A DNA stretch of 64,000 bases from Parvularculaceae bacterium (GCA_028280115.1 JANQMJ010000030.1:48526-112525), one strand, 5' to 3'. Positions 1 to 9,006 are shown, counted from the stretch's first letter. Numbers and translations: made by a program. The notes: generated by a model from the letters alone, not told the origin.

Positions 1-373
1 AACTCGGCGGGCCTTTGGGAAACATGCCCCAGTCGAATTCCACCGGCAGACCCATCATTTCCCAATGGCCGCTGGGCGTATCCTTGCCGAAACTTTTTTC
101 CGCCGCAAAACCGAACGCGCCGGCATAATCGTCCGGCTCTTGGAGGGGCAGTGTCATGCCTGTCGCATCGCGCGCCGCCCGGCCAAGGCCCAGGCGCATC
201 AGGTTGGGTATTTGCAACGGGCCCGCGCGCAAGCTCGGCGCGTCCGCGCGGCCTTCGGCGCAGGCAAGTGCAATATGGCCGAACGTATCGGCGCCGGCGT
301 CGCCGAATTTTGCGGCGTCGTCCGCGGCGCCGACGCCTAAGGAATCAAGAACGCCTATGATTGCGCGTGTCAC
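1..373 (-). CDS. deoB: Phosphopentomutase, N-terminal part (runs off left edge)
   Basis: Interconverts (deoxy)ribose 1-phosphate and 5-phosphate in cytoplasmic nucleoside breakdown. Translating the minus strand from a GTG at 373 gives about 124 residues starting [19 protein letters not shown], with the N-terminal metal-site Asp (VLDSLG), then GPLQIPNL, and the family signature [12 protein letters not shown], in which the Thr is the residue phosphorylated in DeoB enzymes. AAGG lies 8 bases upstream of the GTG. The C-terminal two thirds are outside the window. It is the last visible gene of a leftward unit after deoA and cdd, which fits: DeoA releases deoxyribose 1-phosphate and DeoB consumes it. 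The 165-base gap to cdd leaves open whether it has its own promoter. Confidence 0.93.
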   Translation of the reverse strand, partial: MTRAIIGVLDSLGVGAADDAAKFGDAGADTFGHIALACAEGRADAPSLRAGPLQIPNLMRLGLGRAARDATGMTLPLQEPDDYAGAFGFAAEKSFGKDTPSGHWEMMGLPVEFDWGMFPKGPPS

Positions 374-411
374 CTAACGTGCCTTAATAAACGCAGAGGG
401 ATCGAAAACCG

Positions 412-447
412 CCCTTCCTTTGAGACGCAAGCTCCTCAGGACGACGG
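412..447. repeat. Partial copy of CTTCGAGACG/CTCAGGA intergenic repeat
   Basis: The cdd-deoB gap contains CCTTTGAGACGC followed by GCTCCTCAGGACGA. This matches, imperfectly, the arms of the long hairpin at 17559-17640 (CCTTCGAGACGC and CTCAGGATGAGGA). It looks like a decayed member of the same interspersed palindromic family. The rest of 374-538 shows nothing recognisable. Confidence 0.35.
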
Positions 448-538
448 CGTTTCCAGATCTGGCTTAACCCAGAAATATCTAGCAAATCGGGTCCGGGGAA
501 TAAACTATGGATAACGTCGGCTCACGGCCGCGGAAACG

Positions 539-946
539 TTAACGGCGCGGCTTCAGCCGGAAGGCCAGGGGCAGCATTTCTTGCGCCCTATGGCGGCTGA
601 CCGCGCCGGTTTCGTCTTTTAGCAGGATGACCGTGTCCTCATCGGCGAATTCCGAAATCGCCTGGCGGCAGCCGCCGCAGGGCGTGCACGCCTCTATTTT
701 GTCGCCGCCGCCGACAATTGCCATCTTTTTGATCGTCTTGCCGCCCTTGGAAACCATGGCGCCGATGGCCGAGGCTTCCGCGCAGGCGCCGATCGGATAG
801 GCGGCGTTTTCCACATTGCAGCCGATATGAACATCGCCCGTGTCGTCGAGGATCGCCGCGCCGACGCGATAATTCGAATACGGCGCGTAGGCGTTCTCGC
901 GTACGGCCAGGGCGCGTTCGAACAGTTCTTCGTCAGTAACGGTCAT
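539..946 (-). CDS. cdd: Cytidine deaminase
   Basis: Zn-dependent hydrolytic deamination of cytidine/deoxycytidine to uridine/deoxyuridine. The 135-residue length is that of the small homotetrameric CDA class. The catalytic Glu sits in GACAEASAIG, where the first Cys is a zinc ligand, and the other two zinc Cys are in CTPCGGCRQ; the substrate-binding NVENAAY motif precedes them. The gene begins 2 bases after the deoA stop, so the two are almost certainly co-transcribed and translationally coupled. The C-terminus ends in basic residues (LKPRR). Identity is secure from motifs and operon context. Confidence 0.95.
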   Translation of the reverse strand: MTVTDEELFERALAVRENAYAPYSNYRVGAAILDDTGDVHIGCNVENAAYPIGACAEASAIGAMVSKGGKTIKKMAIVGGGDKIEACTPCGGCRQAISEFADEDTVILLKDETGAVSRHRAQEMLPLAFRLKPRR

Positions 947-948
947 GA

Positions 949-2262
949 TCAGGCGAGGGTTTCATAGATCAAAGGCCGATCCTTGGGCGGGCTTTGCGCG
1001 ATTGTGCAGGCTTTTTGATATTCCGCAATAGCGCGCGCAAGATCGTCTTCGGACGACGCATGCGCCATGGCGAGGGGGCGGTCCGCGCCGACATGCTCCC
1101 CGATGGGCGCAATATCCGTAAAGCCGACGGCGGGGTCGATCGCATCTTCCGCGCGCGCCCGGCCGCCGCCGAGACCGACAACCGCCATGCCGACGCGTCG
1201 CGCATCGATCTTGGAAAGATATCCGCCCTCGGACGGATAGACCGGCGTCGTCAGTGCCGCTTTGGGAAAATAAGTTTCACTGCGATCCATAAAATCCGCC
1301 GGCCCGCCGAGCGCGGCGATCATGTGTGCAAAAATTTCCGCCGCTTTACCGGAGACAATTGCGTTTTCGATGCGTTCGCCGGCGGCGCGGGAATCGGTTT
1401 CAAGCCCGGTCAGCGCCAGCATGTCGATGCACAAGGCTTTTGTCACCGCATCGAGGCGCGGTTCGCGGTCGGCGCCGGTGAGATAACCGACGGTTTCAGC
1501 AACTTCGACGGCGTTGCCTGCGGTTCGCCCCAGCGGTTCGTTCATGTCGGTGATCAGCGCGCGGGTCTTAAGCCCCGTGCGCGCGCCGGTCGCGACAATA
1601 GACTCGGCGAGCGCCCGCGCCGCATCGCGCGAGGGCATGAACGCGCCGGAGCCAAGTTTGATGTCCATGATCAGGGCCTGATTGCCGCCGGCGATTTTCT
1701 TGGAAAGGATCGAGGCGGTGATCAGCGGGATCGATTCCACCGTAGCGGTGACGTCGCGAATGGCGTAAAGCCGCCGGTCGGCGGGCGCGAGCGCGTCCGT
1801 CTGGCCGATGATGGCGCAGCCGACCGATTTGACGACGCGCTTGAACGCATCGACGCCGGGCTGTGCGTCATAGCCGGGAATGCTTTCCAGCTTGTCCAGC
1901 GTGCCGCCGCTGTGGCCGAGGCCCCGGCCGGAGATCATCGGCACGAAACATCCGCAGGCCGCCATGATCGGCGCCAGCATCAGGCTGACCTTGTCGCCGA
2001 CGCCGCCGGTCGAATGCTTGTCGGCGACGGGTCCGGAAAGGTTTTCCGCACGCCAATCGATAATGTCGCCCGATCGCGCCATGGCCCGCGTCATCGCGGC
2101 GGTTTCATCCTCGGTCATGGAGCGGAAATAGATCGCCATGGCCATGGCTGCGGCCTGGGCCGGCGGCATTTCCGCCGCAAGCCCGGCGACAAAAGTATCG
2201 ATCTCGGCGTCCGACAATTCGCCGCCGTTGCGCTTTTTGCGGATGATGTCGTCTATGCGCAT
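949..2262 (-). CDS. deoA: Thymidine (pyrimidine-nucleoside) phosphorylase
   Basis: Phosphorolysis of thymidine/deoxyuridine to free base and deoxyribose 1-phosphate. The 437 residues match the family's usual length of about 440. It carries the phosphate-binding signature KHSTGGVGDKVSL, the SGRGLGHSGGTLDKLESIPG block and the KKIAGGNQALIMDIKLG segment typical of the NP-II family. I chose the ATG at 2262; a TTG one codon upstream is less likely. Only 6 bases separate it from the preceding PLP enzyme and 2 from cdd. With cdd and deoB it forms a pyrimidine deoxynucleoside salvage/catabolic unit. Confidence 0.95.
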   Translation of the reverse strand: MRIDDIIRKKRNGGELSDAEIDTFVAGLAAEMPPAQAAAMAMAIYFRSMTEDETAAMTRAMARSGDIIDWRAENLSGPVADKHSTGGVGDKVSLMLAPIMAACGCFVPMISGRGLGHSGGTLDKLESIPGYDAQPGVDAFKRVVKSVGCAIIGQTDALAPADRRLYAIRDVTATVESIPLITASILSKKIAGGNQALIMDIKLGSGAFMPSRDAARALAESIVATGARTGLKTRALITDMNEPLGRTAGNAVEVAETVGYLTGADREPRLDAVTKALCIDMLALTGLETDSRAAGERIENAIVSGKAAEIFAHMIAALGGPADFMDRSETYFPKAALTTPVYPSEGGYLSKIDARRVGMAVVGLGGGRARAEDAIDPAVGFTDIAPIGEHVGADRPLAMAHASSEDDLARAIAEYQKACTIAQSPPKDRPLIYETLA

Positions 2263-2268
2263 CAAGAA

Positions 2269-3441
2269 CTATGCATCGTCCTTAAGGCCCGACCCGGAAT
2301 TAAAACAGACAACGGTGTCGGCTTCGGAAATCATCGACCGTTCTACGGCGACTTTAAAGGCGGCGTATGTCGCCGCGCCTTCAAGGCAGCACAACAGGCC
2401 GGTCTCGCGGGCAAGCTCGGTTTTCGCGGCGCTGAGTTCTTCATCGCTGACCGCGATGGCGAAGCCGTCGCTTTCGCGCACGCCGCGCAGGATCAGCCGG
2501 TCGCCGAACGCGGCGGGCACGCGCAGGCCAAGCGCGCGGGTCGTTGCATCCGGCCAGGGACCGGCTTTTATGTCGCCATCCTCCCAGGCTTTGACGATGG
2601 GCGCGCAGCCCGCCGCCTGCACGGCGATCATGCGCGGCAGGGGCCCGTCGATCCAGCCAAGCTCTTTGAGTTCGTGATAGGCTTTCCAGATGGCGATCAG
2701 GCCGGTGCCGCCGCCGGTGGGGTAGAAAATGACCGAGGGCGGTTTCCAATCGAGCTGGACGGCGAGTTCGAAGGCGATGGTTTTCTTGCCTTCGATACGA
2801 TAGGGCTCTTTCAACGTGGAAAAGTCGAACCAGCCATGTTCGCCGGCGCGTTCGCGGATGTATTTCCCGCAATCCTGGATCAAGCCGTCGATGGTGATCA
2901 GTTCCGCGCCATATTGTCTGATTTCATTGAGGATCGTTTCGTGGGTGTCGTTGGGACAGACCACGACGGACGTAAGGCCAGCACGCGCGGCATAGGCGGA
3001 AAGCGCCGCCCCGGCATTGCCCGCGCTGGGAACCGCGCAATGGGTCACGCCAAGCTCTCTCGCCTTGGACACCGCCGCCGCCATGCCGCGCGCCTTGAAC
3101 GAATGGGTCGGCAGGCGTCCCTCGTCCTTGACGTAAAGCTTGCCGAAACGGCCGGGAATCTTTTCAAGAACAGTCGAGATCTCGATTAACGGCGTTTGCG
3201 TTTCCCCCAGCGAGACGACGTTGGCGGGGTCCTGGACCGGCAGGAGCTCATGGTAATTCCAGAAGCCGGACGGTCGCCGGGCGCTCCACCGGTCGCGATC
3301 GACTTCTTCCGAAAGGGCTTTGAGATCATAGCGCGCCAGGAACGGAAATCCGTCCTCGGAAAAGGTCTGCAGCCGATCACTCGGCGCCGTCGCGCCGCTT
3401 TCGGAACATTCAAGATGGGTTAGATAGGAAAATCTCGACAT
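2269..3441 (-). CDS. PLP-dependent enzyme, threonine synthase-like
   Basis: A 390-residue fold-type II PLP enzyme. The PLP lysine is in HSFKARGMA, the phosphate-binding glycine loop is PTGGGTGL, and SAGNAGAAL is the substrate/cofactor Asn loop. The N-terminus (LTHLECSESGA) resembles the Cys-containing lead segment of the archaeal/plant-type threonine synthase branch. If threonine synthase, it converts O-phosphohomoserine to threonine in the cytoplasm. It is the first gene of a leftward unit with deoA, cdd and deoB, an unexpected setting for threonine synthesis and free of other thr genes, so a different substrate is possible. Start ATG at 3441. Family is secure; exact reaction is not. Confidence 0.8.
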   Translation of the reverse strand: MSRFSYLTHLECSESGATAPSDRLQTFSEDGFPFLARYDLKALSEEVDRDRWSARRPSGFWNYHELLPVQDPANVVSLGETQTPLIEISTVLEKIPGRFGKLYVKDEGRLPTHSFKARGMAAAVSKARELGVTHCAVPSAGNAGAALSAYAARAGLTSVVVCPNDTHETILNEIRQYGAELITIDGLIQDCGKYIRERAGEHGWFDFSTLKEPYRIEGKKTIAFELAVQLDWKPPSVIFYPTGGGTGLIAIWKAYHELKELGWIDGPLPRMIAVQAAGCAPIVKAWEDGDIKAGPWPDATTRALGLRVPAAFGDRLILRGVRESDGFAIAVSDEELSAAKTELARETGLLCCLEGAATYAAFKVAVERSMISEADTVVCFNSGSGLKDDA

Positions 3442-3602
3442 CGCTGAAACACGCTGCGCCTTTCACGCCTGACCGTCAATGATTGCTGGATAGCGCCGCG
3501 CGCCTATAGCATCAATGCACATTCAATTGAAAAGCAAAGTATCATACAATGCCATATTCAGGCGGCGCGTCGGCGCGGCCTCGGCAGACAGGGAGCGACA
3601 TC
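3442..3602. promoter_or_regulatory. Divergent intergenic region with short palindrome
   Basis: This spacer separates the leftward PLP/deoA/cdd unit from the rightward iorA-like gene and must hold promoters for both. A perfect 10-base palindrome TTCAATTGAA lies at 3522-3531 in an AT-rich patch, a possible operator. It differs from the MarR-type palindrome at 15050-15071, so co-regulation by that protein is not evident. AGGGAG at 3589-3594 serves the chosen GTG start at 3603. Confidence 0.3.
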
Positions 3603-5750
3603 GTGGCTGAACGGTCCTTCGCGCGGGAAGTTCAGGACCTTCGCATCGGGGAAGGAGAGATCTTCCGCGGCGAAGGCATCCTTGCCGTGACCAAGGCGCT
3701 GCTGCAGTCGGGCGTTTCCTATGTCGGCGGTTATCAGGGCGCGCCGATTTCCCACTTGATGGACGTTCTTTCCGACGCGCAGAATATTTTGGGCGAACTC
3801 AACGTTCATTTCGAGGCGAGCGCCAGCGAAGCCGCCGCCGCGGCGATGCTTGCGGCGTCGGTAAATTATCCCTTGCGCGGCGCGGTGACATGGAAGTCGA
3901 CGGTCGGCACCAATGTGGCGTCGGACGCGCTCGCCAATGTCGCGTCGGGCGGCGTTAAGGGCGGCGCGCTGGTCATCATCGGCGAGGATTACGGCGAGGG
4001 CTCCTCGATCATGCAGGAGCGTTCCCATGCTTTCGCCATGAAGTCGCAGATGTGGCTTTTGGATCCGCGGCCCAATCTTCCTTCGATCGTCGACATGGTC
4101 GAGCGCGGCTTTGAACTTTCCGAAGCGTCGAATACGCCGGTGATGCTCGAACTGCGCATCCGCGCCTGTCACGTCTACGGATCGTTCGCCGCAAAGGACA
4201 ATGTCGCGCCGTCTTTCACCCTGCGCGACGCCATGGAAAACCCGACGCGCGATTGCAGCCGCATCGTTTTGCCGCCGTCGAATTTTGTCCATGAGGTGGA
4301 AAAGATCGAGCGGCGCTGGCCGGCGGCGGTTGATTACATCAAGGCGCGCAGGCTCAACGAATTTCTCGGCGGCCATCAGGGCGAGATCGGGATCATCGTT
4401 CAGGGCGGGCTTTACAACACCCTGATCCGCGCCCTCGAACTGGCCGGTCTTTCCAATTGCTATGGCGAGACGGAAATCCCGATTTACTGCCTTAACGTCG
4501 CCTATCCGCTGATCGACGACGAGATCAAGGGCTTCTGTCTCGACAAGAAGGCCGTCTTGATGATTGAGGAGGGCCAGCCGGAATTCATCGAACAGGCCGT
4601 CAATGCAATCCTGCGCAACGGCGACATTCAGACCAGGATCGTCGGCAAGGCCGTGCTGCCGCGCGCCGGGGAATATACCGCGGCGGTGGTGCGCGACGGG
4701 CTTGACGCTTTCCTGCGCGCCCATGCGCGGGACCTTTTGAAGACCCATAGCGCGCCGGTCGCGCCGCTCAGCGCTGAAGAACAGCGCGCGGTCGCTGAAA
4801 CCACGCCGCAACGGCCCGCGGGCTTTTGCATCGGCTGTCCGGAGCGGCCGATCTTTTCGGCGATGAAACTGGTCGAAAAAGAAATCGGCAAGTTTCATGT
4901 CAGTTGCGACATCGGTTGTCATCTTTTTTCCATCCTGCCGCCATTCGACATCGGCAACACCACCATGGGCTACGGTCTTGGCTGGGCCGGGGCGTCGGCG
5001 TTCAACGCCAAGGCCAAAAAACGCACAATCTCTGTGATGGGCGATGGCGGCTTTTGGCATAACGGTCTGACCAGCGGCGTCGGCAATGCGGTCTTCAATC
5101 GCAACGACAATGTGCTTGTCATTGTCGACAACGGCTATTCCGCGGCGACCGGCGGGCAGGACATTTTGTCCTCGCGCGCCGATAACAAGACCAGGACGAC
5201 CAACAATCCGATTTCTAAAGCCGTGCGCGGCATGGGCGTTGAATGGCTCAAGGAGGTCAACACCTACAATGTCGGCCGGATGAAAAAGGTCTTCAAAGAC
5301 GCCATGACCACGGCGGCGAAGGGACCGAAAGTCATCGTCGCCCAGTCCGAATGTATGCTCAACCGGCAGCGCCGGGAAAAGCCCCTGCGCGACAAGGCGG
5401 TCAGGGAGGGCAAGCGCGTCGTTCGCACCCGTTTCGGCGTCGATCCCGACACCTGCACCGGCGATCACAGCTGCATCCGGATTTCCGGCTGCCCGTCGCT
5501 GACGGTCAGGGACAATCCCGATCCGTTGCGCGACGATCCGGTCGCCTGGGTCGACAATGACTGCGTCGGCTGCGGCGTATGCGGCGAGAATGCGCATGCT
5601 GCTATTTTGTGTCCGTCATTTTATCGCGCCGATCTCATCTATAATCCCTCGGCCTGGGACAGGTTCCGGGCGCGCATCCGCCAGGCCGTGATCGGTTTTG
5701 TCCAGCGCCGCGACGACCGCGCCCGCGCCAAATATTCCTTTGGACGCTGA
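3603..5750 (+). CDS. iorA: Indolepyruvate-type 2-oxoacid:ferredoxin oxidoreductase, IorA-like subunit
   Basis: TPP- and Fe-S-containing subunit that oxidatively decarboxylates a 2-oxoacid to its acyl-CoA, reducing ferredoxin. Visible in order: N-terminal pyrimidine-binding region (GGYQGAPISHLMD), a central FCIGCPERPIF segment, the TPP domain with MGDGGFWHNG and NGYSAATGGQ, and a C-terminal two-cluster ferredoxin domain (CVGCGVC then ILCP). The first cluster motif reads CTGDHSC, with Asp where the second Cys is expected. I prefer GTG 3603 because AGGGAG precedes it by 7 bases; an in-frame ATG at 3549 has no ribosome site and would add 18 residues. It overlaps nothing and lies 2 bases from iorB. 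Substrate could be an arylpyruvate or arylglyoxylate. Confidence 0.88.
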   Translation: MAERSFAREVQDLRIGEGEIFRGEGILAVTKALLQSGVSYVGGYQGAPISHLMDVLSDAQNILGELNVHFEASASEAAAAAMLAASVNYPLRGAVTWKSTVGTNVASDALANVASGGVKGGALVIIGEDYGEGSSIMQERSHAFAMKSQMWLLDPRPNLPSIVDMVERGFELSEASNTPVMLELRIRACHVYGSFAAKDNVAPSFTLRDAMENPTRDCSRIVLPPSNFVHEVEKIERRWPAAVDYIKARRLNEFLGGHQGEIGIIVQGGLYNTLIRALELAGLSNCYGETEIPIYCLNVAYPLIDDEIKGFCLDKKAVLMIEEGQPEFIEQAVNAILRNGDIQTRIVGKAVLPRAGEYTAAVVRDGLDAFLRAHARDLLKTHSAPVAPLSAEEQRAVAETTPQRPAGFCIGCPERPIFSAMKLVEKEIGKFHVSCDIGCHLFSILPPFDIGNTTMGYGLGWAGASAFNAKAKKRTISVMGDGGFWHNGLTSGVGNAVFNRNDNVLVIVDNGYSAATGGQDILSSRADNKTRTTNNPISKAVRGMGVEWLKEVNTYNVGRMKKVFKDAMTTAAKGPKVIVAQSECMLNRQRREKPLRDKAVREGKRVVRTRFGVDPDTCTGDHSCIRISGCPSLTVRDNPDPLRDDPVAWVDNDCVGCGVCGENAHAAILCPSFYRADLIYNPSAWDRFRARIRQAVIGFVQRRDDRARAKYSFGR

Positions 5751-5752
5751 CG

Positions 5753-7279
5753 ATGGCCCAAGCGCGCGCCATCAAGATCGCCATCACGGCGCTCGGCGGC
5801 CAGGGCGGCGGCGTTCTGGCGAGCTGGATCGTCCGGCTCGGCGAACGCTGCGGCTATATCGTTCAGTCGACCTCGGTGCCCGGCGTCGCCCAGCGCACCG
5901 GCGCGACGGTCTATTACGTCGAACTCTTTCCCGAAGCCGAGGCCAGGGACCGCACGCCCGTACTGGCGCTGATGCCGGCGCCGGGCGATGTGGACATCGT
6001 CATCGCCGCGGAAATGATGGAAGCGGGCCGGGCCATCGCGCGCGGTTTCGTCAGTAGACAGACGACATTGATCGCCTCGTCCCATCGCGATTTCGCCATC
6101 GGCGAGAAAATCGCCATGGGCGACGGCCGGCAAAGCCCCGATGTGGTTTTGCGCGCGGCGCAAAAAGCCGCGGGACGGTTTATTCACGCTGATATGGCTG
6201 AGGCGGGCGCCGGCGCGGGCGCGGTCATCAGCGCGGTTCTGTTCGGCGCGCTTGCCGGTTCGGGCGCGCTGCCCATGGCGCGCGATGCCTTCGAGGAAAC
6301 CATTCGCGAAAGCAGGCGCGCGGTCAAAAACAACCTCAAAGGCTTCGCCAGGGGTTTCGATCTCGCCTTGGCGGCGGCGGATGCGGTTCAGCCCGCCCCG
6401 CCAGCAGAATCGTCGCCCACCCCCACGCCAGAATCGCCGCCAGCGCCCGCCGTCGCGCCGCTGCTTGAACGGCTCGAGCGGGATTTTCCAAGCGCGTCGC
6501 ATGTCACCTTGAAAGAGGGCCTTCGGCGCTGCGTCGATTATCAGGACGTTAAATACGCGCAGCGCTATCTCGACCGTCTTGAAAGCGTTGAGGCGGCCGA
6601 CCGCGCAGCGGAAGATTATCGCCTGACGACAAGCGTTGGAAAATATCTCGCCCTGTGGATGACCTATGAGGATTCGATCCGCGTCGCCGATCTCAAAACC
6701 CGCGCCAGCCGGCTTGCCCGGTGCCGCGAAGACGTGCGCGCTGAAGAAGACCAGATCGTTCACATCGCGGATTATCTTCATCCCCGCGTTGAAGAGGTCT
6801 GCGATCTGCTGCCCAAAGGGCTTGCAATGACGATCCTTGGAACGCCGATCTTGCGTAAAATGCTCGGCGCCGTCCTGGGCGGGGGCCGTCGCCTGCCTAC
6901 CAGCAAGCTGCGCGGGTTTTTGCTCTTGCGTCTTGTCGCGTCTTTGCGCGTCATGCGCCGCGCGACCTATCGCTTCGGGGTGGAACAGGCGCGCATCGAT
7001 GAATGGTTGTCGGCGGTTAAAAGCGAGGCGGCGGGCGATTACGCGCTTGCCTGTGAAATCGCCGCGCTGCCGCGGCTGATCAAGGGCTATGGGGAAACCC
7101 ATGAGCGCGGTCTTGGCAATTTCAGCGCCGTCATGGCGGCGCTCGGCCGGGTCAGGGCGCAAGCCGATCCCGTCAAAACGCTGGCCGCCCTGCGCGACGC
7201 CGCCCTCGCCGACGAGGAAGGCGCCGCGCTCAAGGCCGCCATCGCCCGTCTTGACGATCGGGCGTCCGCGGCGGCGTAA
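5753..7279 (+). CDS. iorB: Indolepyruvate-type oxidoreductase, IorB-like subunit with C-terminal extension
   Basis: Partner subunit of the preceding gene. The first ~190 residues are the POR gamma-type domain that binds CoA in this superfamily, with GGQGGGVLASW near the start and SVPGVAQRTGATVYYVE. Classical IorB is only about 200 residues; here a Pro-rich linker (about residues 205-230) leads to a further ~280-residue mostly helical domain, matching the long form annotated in many alphaproteobacteria (DUF6537, from memory). The role of that extension is unknown. The start is 2 bases after iorA's stop, so the pair is co-translated. A cyclase-family hydrolase follows after 30 bases. Confidence 0.87.
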   Translation: MAQARAIKIAITALGGQGGGVLASWIVRLGERCGYIVQSTSVPGVAQRTGATVYYVELFPEAEARDRTPVLALMPAPGDVDIVIAAEMMEAGRAIARGFVSRQTTLIASSHRDFAIGEKIAMGDGRQSPDVVLRAAQKAAGRFIHADMAEAGAGAGAVISAVLFGALAGSGALPMARDAFEETIRESRRAVKNNLKGFARGFDLALAAADAVQPAPPAESSPTPTPESPPAPAVAPLLERLERDFPSASHVTLKEGLRRCVDYQDVKYAQRYLDRLESVEAADRAAEDYRLTTSVGKYLALWMTYEDSIRVADLKTRASRLARCREDVRAEEDQIVHIADYLHPRVEEVCDLLPKGLAMTILGTPILRKMLGAVLGGGRRLPTSKLRGFLLLRLVASLRVMRRATYRFGVEQARIDEWLSAVKSEAAGDYALACEIAALPRLIKGYGETHERGLGNFSAVMAALGRVRAQADPVKTLAALRDAALADEEGAALKAAIARLDDRASAAA

Positions 7280-7309
7280 TGTCGAACGATAAAAATAGGG
7301 AGCGATGAC

Positions 7310-8080
7310 ATGGCGATACTGGAACAATTAAGCGCGGCGATGGCGTCGGGCTCGGTCAGGACCGTCGATCTCACGCACACCCTGTCGCCCGATTTTCCCG
7401 TTCTGGTGTTGCCGGAAGAATTCGGCCAGTGCGCGCCGTTCAGGATCGAGGAAGTTTCCCGTTACGACGATCGCGGGCCCGCCTGGTATTGGCGCAATTT
7501 TTCCTGCAACGAACACACCGGCACCCATTTTGACGCGCCCGTGCACTGGGTGACGGGCAAGGACATTCCCGACGGTTCGGTGGATCGGCTCGCCGCCGAT
7601 CATTTCATTCGCCCCGCCTGCGTCCTGGATTTTTCCAAAGAGGTCGCCGCCGACGAGGATTTTGTTCTGACGACGGATCATATCAAGGCGTGGGAGAAGG
7701 ATCATGGCGCCATTCCCGCCGGCGCCTGGGTGCTCTTCCGCACCGACTGGTCGAAACGCGAAGGCGCGGACTATCTCAACTTGAAAGACGACGGCGCGCA
7801 TCATCCCGGACCCGACGCCGGCGCCGTTCGATATATGATCGAGCGCGACGCCATCGGCTTCGGGGTCGAGACCATCGGCACCGACGCCGGCCAGGCCCAC
7901 GGGTTCGAGCCGCAATATCCGGCCCATACGCTGCTGCACGGCGCGGGCAAATACGGGCTTCAATGCCTGCGCAATCTCGACCGGCTGCCGCCGAAAGGGG
8001 CCGTCATTGTCTCCGCGCCGCTGAAAATCGAGAACGGGTCGGGCAGCCCCTTGCGCGTGCTGGCGCTGGTGGAGGGCTGA
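7310..8080 (+). CDS. Cyclase-family metal-dependent hydrolase (isatin hydrolase/kynurenine formamidase-like)
   Basis: 256 residues with the cyclase-family metal signature HTGTHFDAPVHW (HxGTHxDxPxH). Characterised members of this family hydrolyse amide or lactam bonds: kynurenine formamidase (KynB) and isatin hydrolase, both on tryptophan/indole-derived aromatics, using a divalent metal. A later segment, GVETIGTDAGQAHGF, and the His in HTLLHG are consistent with the active-site half of the fold. A good ribosome site, AGGGAG, lies 8 bases before the ATG. Its place after iorAB and facing a 2-aminobenzoyl-CoA operon suggests it opens an indole-derived ring, with isatin to isatinate my leading guess. 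It could instead be a formamidase. Confidence 0.8.
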   Translation: MAILEQLSAAMASGSVRTVDLTHTLSPDFPVLVLPEEFGQCAPFRIEEVSRYDDRGPAWYWRNFSCNEHTGTHFDAPVHWVTGKDIPDGSVDRLAADHFIRPACVLDFSKEVAADEDFVLTTDHIKAWEKDHGAIPAGAWVLFRTDWSKREGADYLNLKDDGAHHPGPDAGAVRYMIERDAIGFGVETIGTDAGQAHGFEPQYPAHTLLHGAGKYGLQCLRNLDRLPPKGAVIVSAPLKIENGSGSPLRVLALVEG

Positions 8081-8282
8081 GCGCGGGCCGGGCGTTCGGC
8101 GATGCGGGGCGCCATTGGCCCCCTTCGCGTTTTGAGACTTTCCCCGTTTCAAGCCAAAAATGCCCGAATGTGGGGCGCCATTCCCGCACTGTTTCACGCG
8201 TCATCCCGTGCGCTGCGCGGCATGAAATGACGCGCTGCTGACACGGGACCGCCATCCGCCTGCGCCGGCATTGTTTCAAGCG

Positions 8283-8330
8283 ATCCCGTGTTAGCGCAGC
8301 AGCGATAAATCGCTGCTGCGCGCACGGGAT
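8283..8330. repeat. 48-bp near-perfect palindrome
   Basis: ATCCCGTG at 8283-8290 pairs with CACGGGAT at 8323-8330, and inside it the 13-base arm GCGCAGCAGCGAT (8294-8306) pairs perfectly with 8309-8321 across a two-base AA loop. It would form a very stable hairpin or cruciform. No T-run follows, so it is not a classical terminator, but its position between convergent operons would suit one. Confidence 0.75.
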
Positions 8331-8704
8331 GACGGCTCGGATAGGCGCCAGGCGCAGCCTTCCCGTTCAGCGCGCGAGAGACAGCCGCGCCGTTGGGAAG
8401 CGATGTTCACAATGTCAAAGAGCCCGCGCGAGACGCGGCTTTCGCCGCCCTGCGCATGAGCATCTCAGGAGGCTTTTGCCGATTGAATTGCGGCGCTTGC
8501 GTTTTCCGCAAAGCCGGCCGCCTTTTGCCTTGGCCTTCATCGATGCTGGTAAGCATTATACGGCCGTTCCGAAGGTGTTCGATATCTATCGACGCAATGC
8601 GGGTTTCAAGGCCGAATACCCTCCTGGGGTTGTATTATTGACCCTTTGCTCAACTTATACATGCTCGCCGTTCAAGAGCGTTTCTAAAAACCAATCCATG
8701 CCTT

Positions 8705-8754
8705 CCCCGACGGAAGTCGGGGTGCAGCTAAAATATAATGACGGGCAAAGCCCG
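8705..8754. repeat. Paired small hairpins, copy of the 42.5-kb repeat
   Basis: Two hairpins: CCCCGAC-GGAA-GTCGGGG at 8705-8722 and CGGGC-AAA-GCCCG at 8742-8754. The second, with flanking GACTTT and the downstream TGGATTCC, recurs at 42502-42540, marking a second dispersed repeat family. Confidence 0.6.
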
Positions 8755-8879
8755 ACTTTTTATGTTTGCTGGATTCCAGCCCGACCGCGAAGGCGATCAT
8801 ATGATAATTCGCGCGTCCGCCGGTTCCCGTACGGCGAACTCGCGCGCGGGCGTCGGAAAGAGCGGATAAAAAGCTGCGC

Positions 8880-9006
8880 CTTTCCTCCCCCGCTTGCGGG
8901 GGAGGTGTCGCCGAAGGCGACGGAGGGGGTGCAGCTTTTGAACGCGAGATTTCAAATACCCCCTTCGGCCGCTTCGCGGCCACTTCCCCCGTAAACGGGG
9001 GAAGAA
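8880..9006. repeat. Palindromic element A, intergenic copy
   Basis: A string of hairpins: CTCCCCCG-CTTG-CGGGGGAG (8885-8904), GTCGCC-GAA-GGCGAC (8907-8921), GGCCGC-TTC-GCGGCC (8967-8981) and CTTCCCCCG-TAAA-CGGGGGAAG (8983-9004). The same component hairpins, in the other orientation or order, build the elements at 49121-49261 and 51044-51181, which lie inside genes. No open frame of its own is convincing. Confidence 0.8.

Noticed and set aside
994..3189. 731-codon open frame on the plus strand, antisense to deoA and the PLP enzyme
   Set aside because: It is a GC-bias shadow: composition is Arg/Gly/Asp-rich without motifs, while the minus strand encodes two clearly recognisable enzymes.
3558..5597. 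679-codon minus-strand frame opposite iorA
   Set aside because: Antisense shadow of the IorA-like gene; no domains and Arg/His-rich composition.
8329..8994. 221-codon plus-strand open frame in the repeat-rich gap
   Set aside because: Runs through three palindromic repeats, has no ribosome site or recognisable domain, and its composition resembles random high-GC frames.
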